Positions 40,835 to 49,187 are shown, counted from the stretch's first letter. The stretch is 64,000 nucleotides of DNA from Streptomyces coeruleorubidus (GCF_008705135.1 NZ_CP023694.1:2046001-2110000); one strand, 5' to 3'. Made by a program: numbers and translations. Notes: generated by a model not told the origin, from the sequence alone.

Positions 40835-41868
40835 GCGGTCCCGGCATCTCCGTCGTGATCTGCGCGTACACCGAGGACCGCTGGGAGGACATCCTCGCGG
40901 CGGTCTCCTCGGTACGGGCGCAGTCACGGCCGGCCCTGGAGACGCTGCTGGTCGTCGACCACAACCAGGCCCTTCTGGACCGTCTCGGCAAGGAGTACAA
41001 GGAAGCCGACGACGTGCGGGTGCTCGCCAACGCGGGCCCCCGCGGCCTGTCCGCCGGCCGCAACACCGGAATCGCGGCCGCGCGCGGCGAGGTCGTCGCC
41101 TTCCTCGACGACGACGCCGTGGCCGAGCGCGACTGGCTGCTGCACTTCGCCGAGGCGTACGCCGACCCGCGCGTGATGGCGGTCGGCGGGCGCACGGAGC
41201 CGGTCTGGGCGTCGGGGCGGCGGCCCGACTGGTTCCCCGAGGAGTTCGACTGGGTGGTGGGCTGCACCTACCGGGGCCTGCCGCGGGGCCGGGTCCGGGT
41301 GCGCAACGTGCTCGGTGGCAACGCCTCGTTCCGCCGCAGTGCCTTCGACGCGGCGGGCGGCTTCGCCACCGGCATCGGCCGGGACGGCGACAAACGCCCG
41401 CTGGGCTGCGAGGAGACGGAACTGTGCATCCGCCTCAGCCGGGCCCGGCCCGACGCGGTGCTGCTGATCGACGACCGGGCGGTGATCCATCACCGGGTGC
41501 CCGAGGCCCGCGAGCACTTCCGCTACTTCCGCACGCGCGCGTACGCCGAGGGCCTGTCCAAGGCCCTGGTGGCCCGGAGCGTCGGCGCCGGCAAGGGACT
41601 GGAGTCCGAACGCCGGTACGCCACCCGGGTGCTGCCGGCCGGGGTGGCCCGGGGGCTGCGGGACGCGCTGCTGGCCCGCCCGGGCGGTGCCGGGCGGGCG
41701 GGGGCGATCGTCGCCGGGGTGCTGACGGCGGCGGGCGGATACGTGGTGGGCAGCGTGCGGGCCCGCCGGGGCGGGACCACGTTCTCGGTGCCCGAGGTGC
41801 CGGCCGCCGGAGCCGCGGGCCCGCGCGCGCCTGCCGAGGGGGCGGCGCTGGAAGGGGCGGGTCCGTGA
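40831..41868 (+). CDS. Family 2 glycosyltransferase
   Basis: 345 residues from the TTG at 40831, overlapping the previous stop (TTGA) with GGGGAGAGG upstream. ISVVICAYTEDRWEDILAAVSSV, LETLLVVDHNQALL, GLSAGRNTGIAAARGEVVAFLDDDAVAERDWL with the DDD metal site, VGGRTEPVW and GCEETELCIRLSR typical of GT2 rhamnosyl/glucosyltransferases. A C-terminal extension holds a weak hydrophobic stretch (AGAIVAGVLTAAGGYVVGSV). Middle gene of the glycan operon. Confidence 0.92.
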   Translation: MSGPGISVVICAYTEDRWEDILAAVSSVRAQSRPALETLLVVDHNQALLDRLGKEYKEADDVRVLANAGPRGLSAGRNTGIAAARGEVVAFLDDDAVAERDWLLHFAEAYADPRVMAVGGRTEPVWASGRRPDWFPEEFDWVVGCTYRGLPRGRVRVRNVLGGNASFRRSAFDAAGGFATGIGRDGDKRPLGCEETELCIRLSRARPDAVLLIDDRAVIHHRVPEAREHFRYFRTRAYAEGLSKALVARSVGAGKGLESERRYATRVLPAGVARGLRDALLARPGGAGRAGAIVAGVLTAAGGYVVGSVRARRGGTTFSVPEVPAAGAAGPRAPAEGAALEGAGP

Positions 41869-42665
41869 GCGACGTGCGCGTACCTATCCTCATGTACCAC
41901 GCGGTCGCGACCGATCCGAACGACGCGACCCGCGATCTGTCCGTGACGCCTGAGGCGTTCGCCCAGCAGATGGCGGTGCTCGCGGACCGGGGTCTCACCC
42001 CCGTCACCACCGCCGAGCTGGCGGCGTGCTGGCGCTCCGGCGGCGCGCTGCCGGGGCGGCCGGTCCTCATCACGTTCGACGACGGCTACGAGGGTGTGCA
42101 CCGGCACGCCCTGCCCGTGCTCGCCAAGCACGGCTTCCCGGCCACCCTGTTCGTCTCGACCGGATGGATCCGGGGGCCCTACGACACCGGCGGCGGCCTG
42201 GACACCATGCTGGACTGGGACCAGGTCCGCGAGCTCGCGGCGGCGGGCGTCGAGATCGGCGGGCACAGCCACAGCCACCCGCAGCTCGACCAGGTCTCCG
42301 ACGCCACACTGCGGTTCGAGCTGATCCACTGCAAGGAGATCGTCGCGGACCAACTGGGCACCGTACCGGCCTCGTTCGCCTATCCCTACGGCTACTCCAG
42401 CCGCCGGGTCCGGCAGGCGGTGCGCGAGACGGGGTACGCCCAGGCACTCGCCGTCGGCAACGGCCTCGCGCGCCGGGCGCAGGGGCCGTACGCCCTGCGG
42501 CGGGTGACGGTGCGCCGCAGCACGGGCACCGACGAGTTCGAGCGGGTGGTCGAAGGCCGTGCGATCGCCCGTACGTTCGCCAGGGACCGTGCCCTCACCA
42601 AGGGGTACGCCGTGGTCCGCAGGACACGCCAGGCCCGCCGGCTGGTCTCCCGCCTCGGGGCCTGA
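41865..42665 (+). CDS. Polysaccharide deacetylase (NodB domain)
   Basis: 266 residues from the GTG at 41865, overlapping the previous stop. VPILMYHAVATD opens the domain; PVLITFDDGYEGVHRHALPVL carries the catalytic Asp and metal Asp; GVEIGGHSHSHPQLDQVS gives the two metal His; FAYPYGYSSRRVRQAVRETGY closes it. Removes acetyl groups from sugar polymers. No signal peptide seen, so it may act on a lipid-linked intermediate in the cytoplasm or be exported otherwise. Ends the operon; a hairpin follows. Confidence 0.93.
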   Translation: MSDVRVPILMYHAVATDPNDATRDLSVTPEAFAQQMAVLADRGLTPVTTAELAACWRSGGALPGRPVLITFDDGYEGVHRHALPVLAKHGFPATLFVSTGWIRGPYDTGGGLDTMLDWDQVRELAAAGVEIGGHSHSHPQLDQVSDATLRFELIHCKEIVADQLGTVPASFAYPYGYSSRRVRQAVRETGYAQALAVGNGLARRAQGPYALRRVTVRRSTGTDEFERVVEGRAIARTFARDRALTKGYAVVRRTRQARRLVSRLGA

Positions 42666-42680
42666 CCCGCACCTGGGAAA

Positions 42681-42719
42681 ACGCCGCGTGCGCACCGGGA
42701 AACCGGGTGCACGCGGCGT
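42681..42719 (+). terminator. Terminator hairpin after the deacetylase gene
   Basis: Outer 9-bp stem ACGCCGCGT / ACGCGGCGT plus an inner stem around GCACCGG / CCGGGTGC with one bulge and a GAAA loop. It ends 22 bp before the ATPase gene start. Confidence 0.7.
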
Positions 42720-42741
42720 CCTCGTGCCGGATCATGGCGGC

Positions 42742-43836
42742 ATGTCTGGAAACCCGCACGAGGCGCTGCCGATCCGGCTCAACGTCGACGACTCCGACTC
42801 CCCGTCCGATGTCGTCGACGCGCTGTTCCTCGGCCGCTTCGCGACGGGCGAGCAGCCGTACTCCCACGCGGTGAACATCGACCGCGTACGCTCCGGGGCG
42901 ACGCTGATGCCGTCCGGTGCCCGCGTGCTGCGGGCCGCCCGGGACGACGACCGCAGCGCGACGCTCGCGGAGGGCGACGGCTGGACGCTGCTGATCTCCC
43001 GCTGGAACCGGGGCGCCGACGTCACGGTCACGGCGACCAGTGCCGAGCTGGCGAAGAAGGTCCTCGACCAGGCCACGGACGGCGCGGCGGACGAACCGGA
43101 ACCGCAGCCGGAGAACGTCACGATGGGCTTCTGGTACGTCTCCCCGCGCCGCGGCCCGCACCGCACCACGCGCCAGATCTCGGCGGGCACCTGGGACGAG
43201 GTCCGGCCCAACTACACGGCGCCGGTGGCGGACGCGATGGACCGCCTGATGAAGACGACCCCCGAGGACATCTCGGGCCGGCTCCTCCTCCTGCACGGCC
43301 CGCCGGGCACCGGCAAGACGTCGGCGCTGCGCACCCTCGCCCGTTCGTGGCGGGACTGGTGCCAGGTGGACTGCGTCCTGGACCCCGAGCGGCTGTTCAG
43401 TGACGTCGGCTATCTGATGGACATCGCGATCGGTGAGGAGGACGCGGCGGGCAAGGGCCGCTGGCGGCTGCTGCTCCTGGAGGACTGCGACGAGCTGATC
43501 CGCGGCGAGGCCAAGCACACGGCGGGCCAGGCGCTGTCGCGGCTGCTGAACCTGACGGACGGGCTGCTCGGCCAGGGCCGCAACGTCCTGGTCGGGGTCA
43601 CGACCAACGAGGACCTGGAGCGTCTGCACCCCGCCGTCGTCCGGCCCGGCCGCTGTCTCGCCCGGATCGAGGTGGGTCCGCTGACCCGCTCGGAGGCGGT
43701 GGGCTGGCTGGGCCGCGAGGACGGCATCGGCCGCGAGGGCGCGACGCTGGCCGAGCTGTACGCGCTGCGCCGGGGCACTTCCCCGACGGCCCTGCCGGAG
43801 CCGCGTGGGGACGCCGACGCGGGGCTGTATCTGTAG
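42742..43836 (+). CDS. DUF5925/AAA-family ATPase
   Basis: 364 residues from the ATG at 42742. An N-terminal domain (to about 150, containing GWTLLISRWNRGADVTVTA) precedes an AAA module: Walker A LLHGPPGTGKTSALR, Walker B RLLLLEDCDEL, sensor and arginine region GVTTNEDLERLHPAVVRPGRC. Fits the actinobacterial DUF5925 plus AAA group, whose role is unknown. A GATCAT -10-like box ends 6 nt before the ATG and there is no Shine-Dalgarno sequence, so it may be leaderless. Confidence 0.88.
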   Translation: MSGNPHEALPIRLNVDDSDSPSDVVDALFLGRFATGEQPYSHAVNIDRVRSGATLMPSGARVLRAARDDDRSATLAEGDGWTLLISRWNRGADVTVTATSAELAKKVLDQATDGAADEPEPQPENVTMGFWYVSPRRGPHRTTRQISAGTWDEVRPNYTAPVADAMDRLMKTTPEDISGRLLLLHGPPGTGKTSALRTLARSWRDWCQVDCVLDPERLFSDVGYLMDIAIGEEDAAGKGRWRLLLLEDCDELIRGEAKHTAGQALSRLLNLTDGLLGQGRNVLVGVTTNEDLERLHPAVVRPGRCLARIEVGPLTRSEAVGWLGREDGIGREGATLAELYALRRGTSPTALPEPRGDADAGLYL

Positions 43837-43869
43837 GAGGTCCACGCGCGCCGGTGTTTTGATGGGTCT

Positions 43870-44643
43870 ATGACCCTGTTCGTCGGCACGTCCGGGTGGC
43901 AGTACAAGGACTGGCGGGACGTCCTGTACCCGTCCGGGCTGCCGATGCGGCTCTGGCTGGAGGAGTACGCGGGGCACTTCGCCACCGTCGAGATCAACAA
44001 CGCCTTCTACCGGCTGCCGGCGCGGGAGACGTTCGAGGACTGGCGCGGTCGGGTGCCCGCGGACTTCGTGGTCGCGGTCAAGGCGAGCCGCTATCTGACC
44101 CACATCAAACGGCTCAAGGACCCCGAGGAGCCGGTCGGCCGCCTGATGAGCCACGCGGCGGGCCTGGGTGACCGGCTCGGCCCGGTCCTGCTCCAGCTCC
44201 CGCCGAACCTGCGCGCCGATCCCGGCCTGCTGGACGCCTGCCTGGCCTGCTTCCCCGCCTCGACCCGGGTCGCGGTCGAGCCCCGCCACGAGTCCTGGTG
44301 GACGCCGGAGGTGCGCACGGTCCTCGAGTCCCGGCAGGCGGCCCTGTGCTGGGCCGACGCCCTGGCCCGCCCCGCGACCCCGCTGTGGCGCACCACCGGC
44401 TGGGGCTACGTCCGCTTCCACCAGGGCCGCGCCCGGCCCTGGCCGCACTACGGCCGCCGCTCGCTGGCCACCTGGCTCGACCGCATCGCCACGACCTGGC
44501 CCGCCGGCGAGGACGTCTACGCCTACTTCAACAACGACCCGGGGGGTGCGGCGGTGGAGGACGCGATGACGTTCGCGCGGCTGGGGAGATCGGCGGGCCT
44601 GGAGATCACACGGACACCTGAGCGTCTGACGCGGGCCGGCTGA
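43870..44643 (+). CDS. DUF72 family protein (YecE-like)
   Basis: 257 residues. LFVGTSGWQYKDWRDVLYPSGLPMRLWLEEYAGHFATVEINNAFYRLP is the diagnostic DUF72 start; VAVEPRHESWW, CWADALARP and YAYFNNDPGGAAVEDA follow. A TIM-barrel fold with no proven activity (possible link to nucleic acid or Fe-S repair has been proposed for the family). Single domain, normal length. It follows the ATPase gene by 33 bp and may be co-transcribed. Confidence 0.93.
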   Translation: MTLFVGTSGWQYKDWRDVLYPSGLPMRLWLEEYAGHFATVEINNAFYRLPARETFEDWRGRVPADFVVAVKASRYLTHIKRLKDPEEPVGRLMSHAAGLGDRLGPVLLQLPPNLRADPGLLDACLACFPASTRVAVEPRHESWWTPEVRTVLESRQAALCWADALARPATPLWRTTGWGYVRFHQGRARPWPHYGRRSLATWLDRIATTWPAGEDVYAYFNNDPGGAAVEDAMTFARLGRSAGLEITRTPERLTRAG

Positions 44644-44724
44644 GCAACGCCCTGACCCCCTAGAGGTGTCCGCGAAGTCCCGTGCGGTGCCGCTGTGCGG
44701 GCCCGTGCGGCCCCCCTCTGAGCC

Positions 44725-45093
44725 TTACTCCCCGTAAGCCGCCCGCAGGGCGTCCCGTACCGCGGCGAGTGCCGCGTCCTCCCCCTGCCCGAGCCTTCGA
44801 GCCCGCTCCACGTACGCCTGGGCGGCGACCGCCAGCTCCCGGTCCGCCGCCGAGCCGGCGGCGGCCACGAACGTGCCGTGGCGCCCGCGCGTCTCGATCA
44901 CGCCGTCCGCCTCCAGCGCCCGGTACGCCTTGGCGACCGTGTTCGCGGCGAGCCCCAGCGACTCGGCCAGCCCCCGCACGGTCGGCAGCCGGTATCCCAC
45001 CGGCAGCTCCCCCGAACGCGCCTGCTCGGAGATCCGCGCCCGCACCTGCTCGTACGGCGGAGCACTGTCGTCGATGTCGATCTTCAAGGTCAC
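44725..45093 (-). CDS. Short GntR family regulator (YtrA-type)
   Basis: 122 residues from the GTG at 45091-45093. Nearly only the winged helix: DDSAPPYEQVRARISEQARSGELPVGYRLPTVRGLAESLGLAANTVAKAYRALEADGVIETRGRHGTFVA, then a short helical dimerisation tail (AYVERARRLGQGEDAALAAVRDAL). GACAAT (45105-45100 on the minus strand) ends 6 nt before the GTG, suggesting a leaderless message. It is divergent from an acetyltransferase gene 71 bp away. Confidence 0.9.
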   Translation of the reverse strand: MTLKIDIDDSAPPYEQVRARISEQARSGELPVGYRLPTVRGLAESLGLAANTVAKAYRALEADGVIETRGRHGTFVAAAGSAADRELAVAAQAYVERARRLGQGEDAALAAVRDALRAAYGE

Positions 45094-45164
45094 AGGCCGA
45101 TTGTCCCGTACCCGACGGAAAATGGGAGGCACCCGGCGTGCGCCCCCGCGTAACGTGCGCCTCC

Positions 45165-46091
45165 ATGACCGTGATCGTGCGCGACCTGCGACCCGATGTC
45201 CGAGCCGACGCCGAGGGGTTCTCCCGGACCCGCCGCCTCGCCCTGCCCTACATGCTGTCCACGCCCGAGTCCGTGGTGCACACCCTGACCGGCGCCCACC
45301 CGGACGCCCACTTCGGGCAGCTCGTCGCCGAGGAGGACGGCGAGATCATCGGCACGGCCCAGATCAGCGTCGCCCACGAGAGCCCGGAGCCCGGCCAGGG
45401 CTCCGCCAACATCTACGTGCGCCCCGACCGCACGCGGCGCGGCGCCGGTTCGCTCCTGCTGCGCACCGCCGAGGAGCGCCTGGCGGGGCTGGGCGTGCGG
45501 AAGCTGTTCGCCTGGGTGCTGGACGAGCCGGACAACCTCGCCTTCGCCGAGCGGCACGGCTTCCGGGCCAGCCGCTCCGCCTACTTCCTGCGCCTCGACC
45601 TGGCGGGCGGCACGCTGCCGCCGCGCGAGGACCCGCCGGCCGGTGTCGAGCTGCGCACGGCCGCAGACTTCGCGGACGACCCGCGCCCGATGTTCGAACT
45701 GGACGCCGAGACGGTGTCGGACGAACCGGGGGACATCGAGGCCGAGTTCACGGACTACGAGGCCTGGCTGGAACAGAACTGGAAGCACCCGCTCCTCAAC
45801 CGCGAGCTGACCACGGTGGCGGTCGTCGACGGCCGCCCCGCCGCCTTCAGCGTGGCGCACACGGACGGCAGCCGCTACGGGACCGCCATGACCGGCACCG
45901 CCCGCGCCTTCCGCGGCCGGGGCCTGGCGAAGCTCGCCAAGAACGACTCCCTGCACCGGGCCCGTGCCGCCGGGTACACGGAGGCGTTCACGGGTAACGA
46001 CACCGGCAACGAGCCGATGATCGCCATCAACAAGTGGTTCGGCTACGAGATCTGTGCGAAGGAAGTGCGCTATGTCCGCGAACTCGGCTGA
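45165..46091 (+). CDS. Double-domain GNAT acetyltransferase
   Basis: 308 residues from the ATG at 45165. First GNAT domain to about 150 (IYVRPDRTRRGAGSLLLRTAEERLAGLG, with the acetyl-CoA loop RRGAG); second from about 160 (FRGRGLAKLAKNDSLHRARAAGYTEAFTGNDTGNEPMIAINKWFGY). Tandem GNAT proteins of this kind resemble mycothiol synthase in layout but lack its specific motifs, so substrate is open. A TAACGT -10-like box lies 8 nt before the ATG. Confidence 0.88.
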   Translation: MTVIVRDLRPDVRADAEGFSRTRRLALPYMLSTPESVVHTLTGAHPDAHFGQLVAEEDGEIIGTAQISVAHESPEPGQGSANIYVRPDRTRRGAGSLLLRTAEERLAGLGVRKLFAWVLDEPDNLAFAERHGFRASRSAYFLRLDLAGGTLPPREDPPAGVELRTAADFADDPRPMFELDAETVSDEPGDIEAEFTDYEAWLEQNWKHPLLNRELTTVAVVDGRPAAFSVAHTDGSRYGTAMTGTARAFRGRGLAKLAKNDSLHRARAAGYTEAFTGNDTGNEPMIAINKWFGYEICAKEVRYVRELG

Positions 46092-46572
46092 CGGGTCCGG
46101 CCGGCTGGACGTCGTGCTCGTCAAGGCGGGCCGTACGAAGATCCGGTACGCCGGTGAGCTCCTGACGGACGACGGCACCCGTGTCGCGGTCCGCGCCCCG
46201 TGGGCGGGCAGCGGCGTCCGCGACTTCGGCTTCGTCCGCTTCGAGCCGGGGGACGTCTTCACGGAGTACTACTGGCGTGACCGCTGGTACGCGGTGAAGG
46301 AGGTCCGCTCCGCCACGGGCGCGCTGAAGGGCTGGTACTGCGACATCACCCGCCCCGCCGCGCGCTCCGGCCCCGAGCTGGTCGTGGAGGACCTCGACCT
46401 GGACCTGTGGGTCTCCGCGGACGGCACGGACGTACGGCGCCTGGACGAGGACGAGTTCGCCGACAGCGGCATCGACAAGACGGACCCCGAGGCAGCAGCA
46501 GCCGCGCTCGCCGCGCTCGACGAACTGGAGGCACTGGCCCGCGGCGGCGATTTCACCGCGCTCCTGGCCTGA
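46072..46572 (+). CDS. DUF402 family protein
   Basis: 166 residues from the ATG at 46072, overlapping the acetyltransferase end by 20 bp, with GGAAG upstream. VVLVKAGRTKIRYAGELL, the compact beta core DFGFVRFEPGDVFTEYYWRDRWYAVKEVR, then GWYCDITRPA and the metal/phosphate-binding LVVEDLDLDLWVSADGTDVRRLDEDEF are the DUF402 (FomD-like) pattern. Relatives hydrolyse nucleotide-linked phosphonates or nucleoside di/triphosphates. Co-translated with the acetyltransferase. Confidence 0.85.
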   Translation: MSANSADGSGRLDVVLVKAGRTKIRYAGELLTDDGTRVAVRAPWAGSGVRDFGFVRFEPGDVFTEYYWRDRWYAVKEVRSATGALKGWYCDITRPAARSGPELVVEDLDLDLWVSADGTDVRRLDEDEFADSGIDKTDPEAAAAALAALDELEALARGGDFTALLA

Positions 46573-46583
46573 ACCCTCCCCCT

Positions 46584-47212
46584 TCACGCCGTCACGGCCA
46601 CCACCGCGTACCGCTCGTCCGTCACCTCCCCGCCCCACAGCAGGGGATCGCCGGACAGCCGCTCCACCCTCACCTGCCCGGCGATCGGCGTGAGAAGGCC
46701 GGTGAGCCGCTCCGCCGGTATCCCGACCGGCCCGGCCGTCCCCCACACGCCCTCGACCAGCACGAGCCGCCCTCCCGGCCGCAGCAGCCCGGCCCAGTGC
46801 CGCAGAGCGCGGCCGGGGTCGGGCAGGGCCCACAGGACATGCCGGACGAGCACGGCGTCGAAGCGCTGCTCCCCGACCGGTGGTGCCGCCGCGTCACCGA
46901 TGAGGAACGCCGCGTCACGCCCGGCCAGTTTCTGCCGGGCGAGCGTCACCATCGCCGGGAGAGATCCACACCCGTCACTCTGTGCCCCTGCTCGGACGCG
47001 AGGAGCGACAGACTGCCGGTGCCGCAGCCGAGATCCAGGACGTCACCGGCCCGCCCGGGCAGCCAGGAGCGCAGCCGCGCGGCCCAGGCCCGGCGCACCT
47101 CCGGGTCGCGCAGTCCGTGGTCCGGCTCCTCGTCGAAGCCGGCGGCCCGCGCGTCCCAGTCCATGTCGGCGCCGGTGTTCCCCGAGGTCGTTGCGTCACT
47201 GTCGTTCGCCAT
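46584..47212 (-). pseudogene. Class I SAM-dependent methyltransferase, broken by a frameshift
   Basis: The start (ATG 47210-47212, MANDSDATTSG) through motif I (VLDLGCGTGSLSLLASEQGHRVTGVDLS) is in one frame, and the rest (MVTLARQKLAGRDAAFLIGDAAAPPVGEQRFDAVLVRHVLWALPDPGRAL, to the end) in another. The join is at a CCC run (GGG at 46957-46959 on the plus strand): one extra C would give the standard GVDLSPAMV. So this is a 1-base deletion or a sequencing error. Length repaired about 209 residues. Two DNA-damage-type promoters lie directly upstream. Confidence 0.85.
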
Positions 47213-47219
47213 GTGCCCA

Positions 47220-47268
47220 AGAGTGACACCCGCCACTGACACTCGAATCGTGACAGCCGCCACTGACA
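47220..47268 (-). promoter_or_regulatory. Tandem RecA-independent (PafBC-type) damage promoters
   Basis: On the minus strand TGTCAGTG-N8-CACGAT (47268-47247) and TGTCAGTG-N8-CACTCT (47241-47220) both match the mycobacterial RecA-NDp layout tTGTCRgtg-N8-TAnnnT. They form part of an 18-bp direct repeat (47224-47241, 47251-47268; 17 of 18 identical, 27 bp apart). The second would start transcription at the methyltransferase ATG. Confidence 0.6.
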
Positions 47269-47351
47269 GACCAGGAGCGATGAGGAACTCTCCCCCGAAA
47301 GGTCTACCTCCGTGAGAACGCGGAACCCGGTAGACCCTTAAGGAGGCAGCC

Positions 47352-47486
47352 ATGCGCCGTGTGACCGTGCAGAAGCCCCTGAAGAAGACGGACGTCCGCC
47401 GGGCCCGCGAGGAGGCCGACGAGCGTCCCGCGGGACGCCCGGAAGTCCGCAAGGACATCGCACGCACGTGGTGGCCGGACGCCTGA
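47352..47486 (+). CDS. Small conserved basic protein
   Basis: 44 residues, too short for usual gene finders. A perfect AGGAGG lies 5 nt before the ATG. It reads MRRVTVQKPLKKTDVRRARE, then an Arg/Glu-rich helix (EADERPAGRPEVRKDIA) and RTWWPDA. I recall near-identical small proteins in other Streptomyces, but no function. The high charge and the WW end suggest protein or nucleic-acid contact. Confidence 0.75.
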   Translation: MRRVTVQKPLKKTDVRRAREEADERPAGRPEVRKDIARTWWPDA

Positions 47487-47513
47487 GCGGCCGGTACCGA
47501 TCACGAGACCCGT

Positions 47514-47963
47514 TCAGAACAGCCGCTTACGGTAGTGGACGCGGTCGTAGGGCCCGTCCAGTCGTCGCTCCACCAACTCATAGCCGTACTTCGGATAGAT
47601 CTTCTGGTTCTCCCACATCAGCGCGTTCGTGTAGAGCCTGACCTCGGGCAGCGCCAGCGCACGCGCGTGCGCGTCCACGAAGCGCAGCAGCCGTCGCCCC
47701 ACTCCCCCGCCGTGCGCGGTGGGGTGGACGGCGATGATGTCGAGGAAGAGATGGTCCTCGAACGCCTCGACCACGACGAGGCCGGTCACGGGCTCGCCCG
47801 TCACGTACACCTTGCCCGCGGCCACGTTCGCCGCGTGGTCCTCCTCCATGGGCTGCGGCACCCGCCCGATGCGCTCGATGTAGGGGCGGAAGGCCGCGTC
47901 GATCACGTCCTTGACGACCGGTACGTCGGCCGCGCCGGCCGGCCGGATCTCCTCGTCCTCCAT
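47514..47963 (-). CDS. GNAT family N-acetyltransferase
   Basis: 149 residues from the ATG at 47961-47963; the GTG at 47970-47972, with AGGTAGG 4 nt upstream, is a real alternative (152 residues). GNAT core: IRPAGAADVPVVKDVIDAAF, LFLDIIAVHPTAHGGGVGRRLLRFVDAHAR with the acetyl-CoA loop (HGGGVG), LYTNALMWENQKIYPKYGYELVERR. Substrate unknown; single-gene unit. Confidence 0.9.
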   Translation of the reverse strand: MEDEEIRPAGAADVPVVKDVIDAAFRPYIERIGRVPQPMEEDHAANVAAGKVYVTGEPVTGLVVVEAFEDHLFLDIIAVHPTAHGGGVGRRLLRFVDAHARALALPEVRLYTNALMWENQKIYPKYGYELVERRLDGPYDRVHYRKRLF

Positions 47964-48146
47964 GTCCCGCACGGTACCTACCTGATGCCAGTCTGAGCAC
48001 TCCCTTAACGCGGCCATAAGGATCTCCCTCACCCGCCTTCAGCAGGCGATTTTGCGGTTCTCAGGGGCTAGCTTCGGATCGCCCCCACGGGATCCGGCCC
48101 ACCCCGGCCCGGCCTGTCCCCACGTACCGTTTCGAGGAGTTCCCGC

Positions 48147-49178
48147 ATGCCCGCACGCCGCACGGCAGTCACCGTCGCCGCCCTCGGCGCCCTCCCGCTC
48201 GCCCTGACCGGGCTGACCGCCACGCCGGCGGCGGCGCACGGTTCGATGGGCGACCCGGTCAGCCGGGTCTCGCAGTGCTACGCCGAGGGCCCGGAGAGCC
48301 CCGAGTCGGCCGCGTGCAAGGCGGCGGTCGCGGCGGGTGGTACGCAGGCCCTCTACGACTGGAACGGCATCCGCATCGGGGACGCGGGCGGTCGGCACCG
48401 GCAGCTCATCCCGGACGGCAAGCTGTGCAGTGCGAACAACGAGCAGTTCAAGGGGCTCGACCTGGCCCGCGCCGACTGGCCGGCGACCGGGGTGCGCGGC
48501 GGCTCGCACACCTTCAGGTACCGCGTGACGGCCCCTCACAAGGGCACCTTCAAGGTGTACATCACCAAGCCCGGCTACGACCCGGCCAAGCCGCTCGCCT
48601 GGAACGATCTGGACCTGGGGCGCCCGGTCGCGACGGCCACCGACCCGGCCGCGTCGGGCGGCTTCTATACCTTCTCCGGCAGCCTGCCCGAGCGGTCCGG
48701 CAGGCATCTGCTGTACGCGGTCTGGCAGCGGTCGGACAGCCCGGAGGCGTTCTACTCCTGCTCGGACGTCAGCTTCGGCGGCGGTGACAGCGCGGCCGGC
48801 GGCACCGCCCCGGCCCCGACGGCCTCCGCTCCCACCAAGGAGCAGATCGAGGCGGGCAACGACAAGTCGACGATCGAGCACGACGGGCACGGCGACGACG
48901 ACCCCAGCACCTCGGCCGAGCCGGCCGCGGCCCCGGAGAGCCCCGGCCCGGACCGGCCCACACAGGCCGAAGCCGCCCCGAGCCGGCCCACGCAGGCCGA
49001 GGCCGCTCCCAACCGGCCGAAGGCGGCCGGCGCCACGGAGAACCTCGCCGAGACCGGCGGCGACAGCGGCACCCCGTACCTCGCGATCGGCGGGGCGGCC
49101 GCGCTGGCGCTCGGCTCGTCGGCCCTGTTCCTGTCGGCCCGGCGCCGGACGGTGAGCGGAAGTCGCCACGGGCGCTGA
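48147..49178 (+). CDS. AA10 lytic polysaccharide monooxygenase with LAETG wall-sorting signal
   Basis: 343 residues. The signal peptide ends ...TPAAA-H31, so mature His1 forms the copper histidine brace, with the second His in VTAPHKGTFKVYI. HGSMGDPVSRVSQCYAEG is the AA10 start, with Cys pairs at CYAEG/CKAA and CSANN/CSDVS. After the catalytic domain (to about 215) there is a Pro/Thr/Ala linker with a repeated PTQAEAAP unit, then the sorting signal LAETG near residue 306, a membrane helix and SARRR tail. Oxidatively cleaves chitin or cellulose while anchored to the wall, presumably by a class E sortase, which prefers LAxTG. Site GAGGAG precedes the ATG. Confidence 0.95.
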   Translation: MPARRTAVTVAALGALPLALTGLTATPAAAHGSMGDPVSRVSQCYAEGPESPESAACKAAVAAGGTQALYDWNGIRIGDAGGRHRQLIPDGKLCSANNEQFKGLDLARADWPATGVRGGSHTFRYRVTAPHKGTFKVYITKPGYDPAKPLAWNDLDLGRPVATATDPAASGGFYTFSGSLPERSGRHLLYAVWQRSDSPEAFYSCSDVSFGGGDSAAGGTAPAPTASAPTKEQIEAGNDKSTIEHDGHGDDDPSTSAEPAAAPESPGPDRPTQAEAAPSRPTQAEAAPNRPKAAGATENLAETGGDSGTPYLAIGGAAALALGSSALFLSARRRTVSGSRHGR

Positions 49179-49187
49179 CCCAGGACT

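Noticed and set aside
48034..48048. CGCCT-N5-AGGCG hairpin followed by ATTTT between the GNAT and LPMO genes.
   Set aside because: The 5-bp stem is too short, and it lies in the plus-strand leader of the LPMO gene rather than after a stop on that strand.
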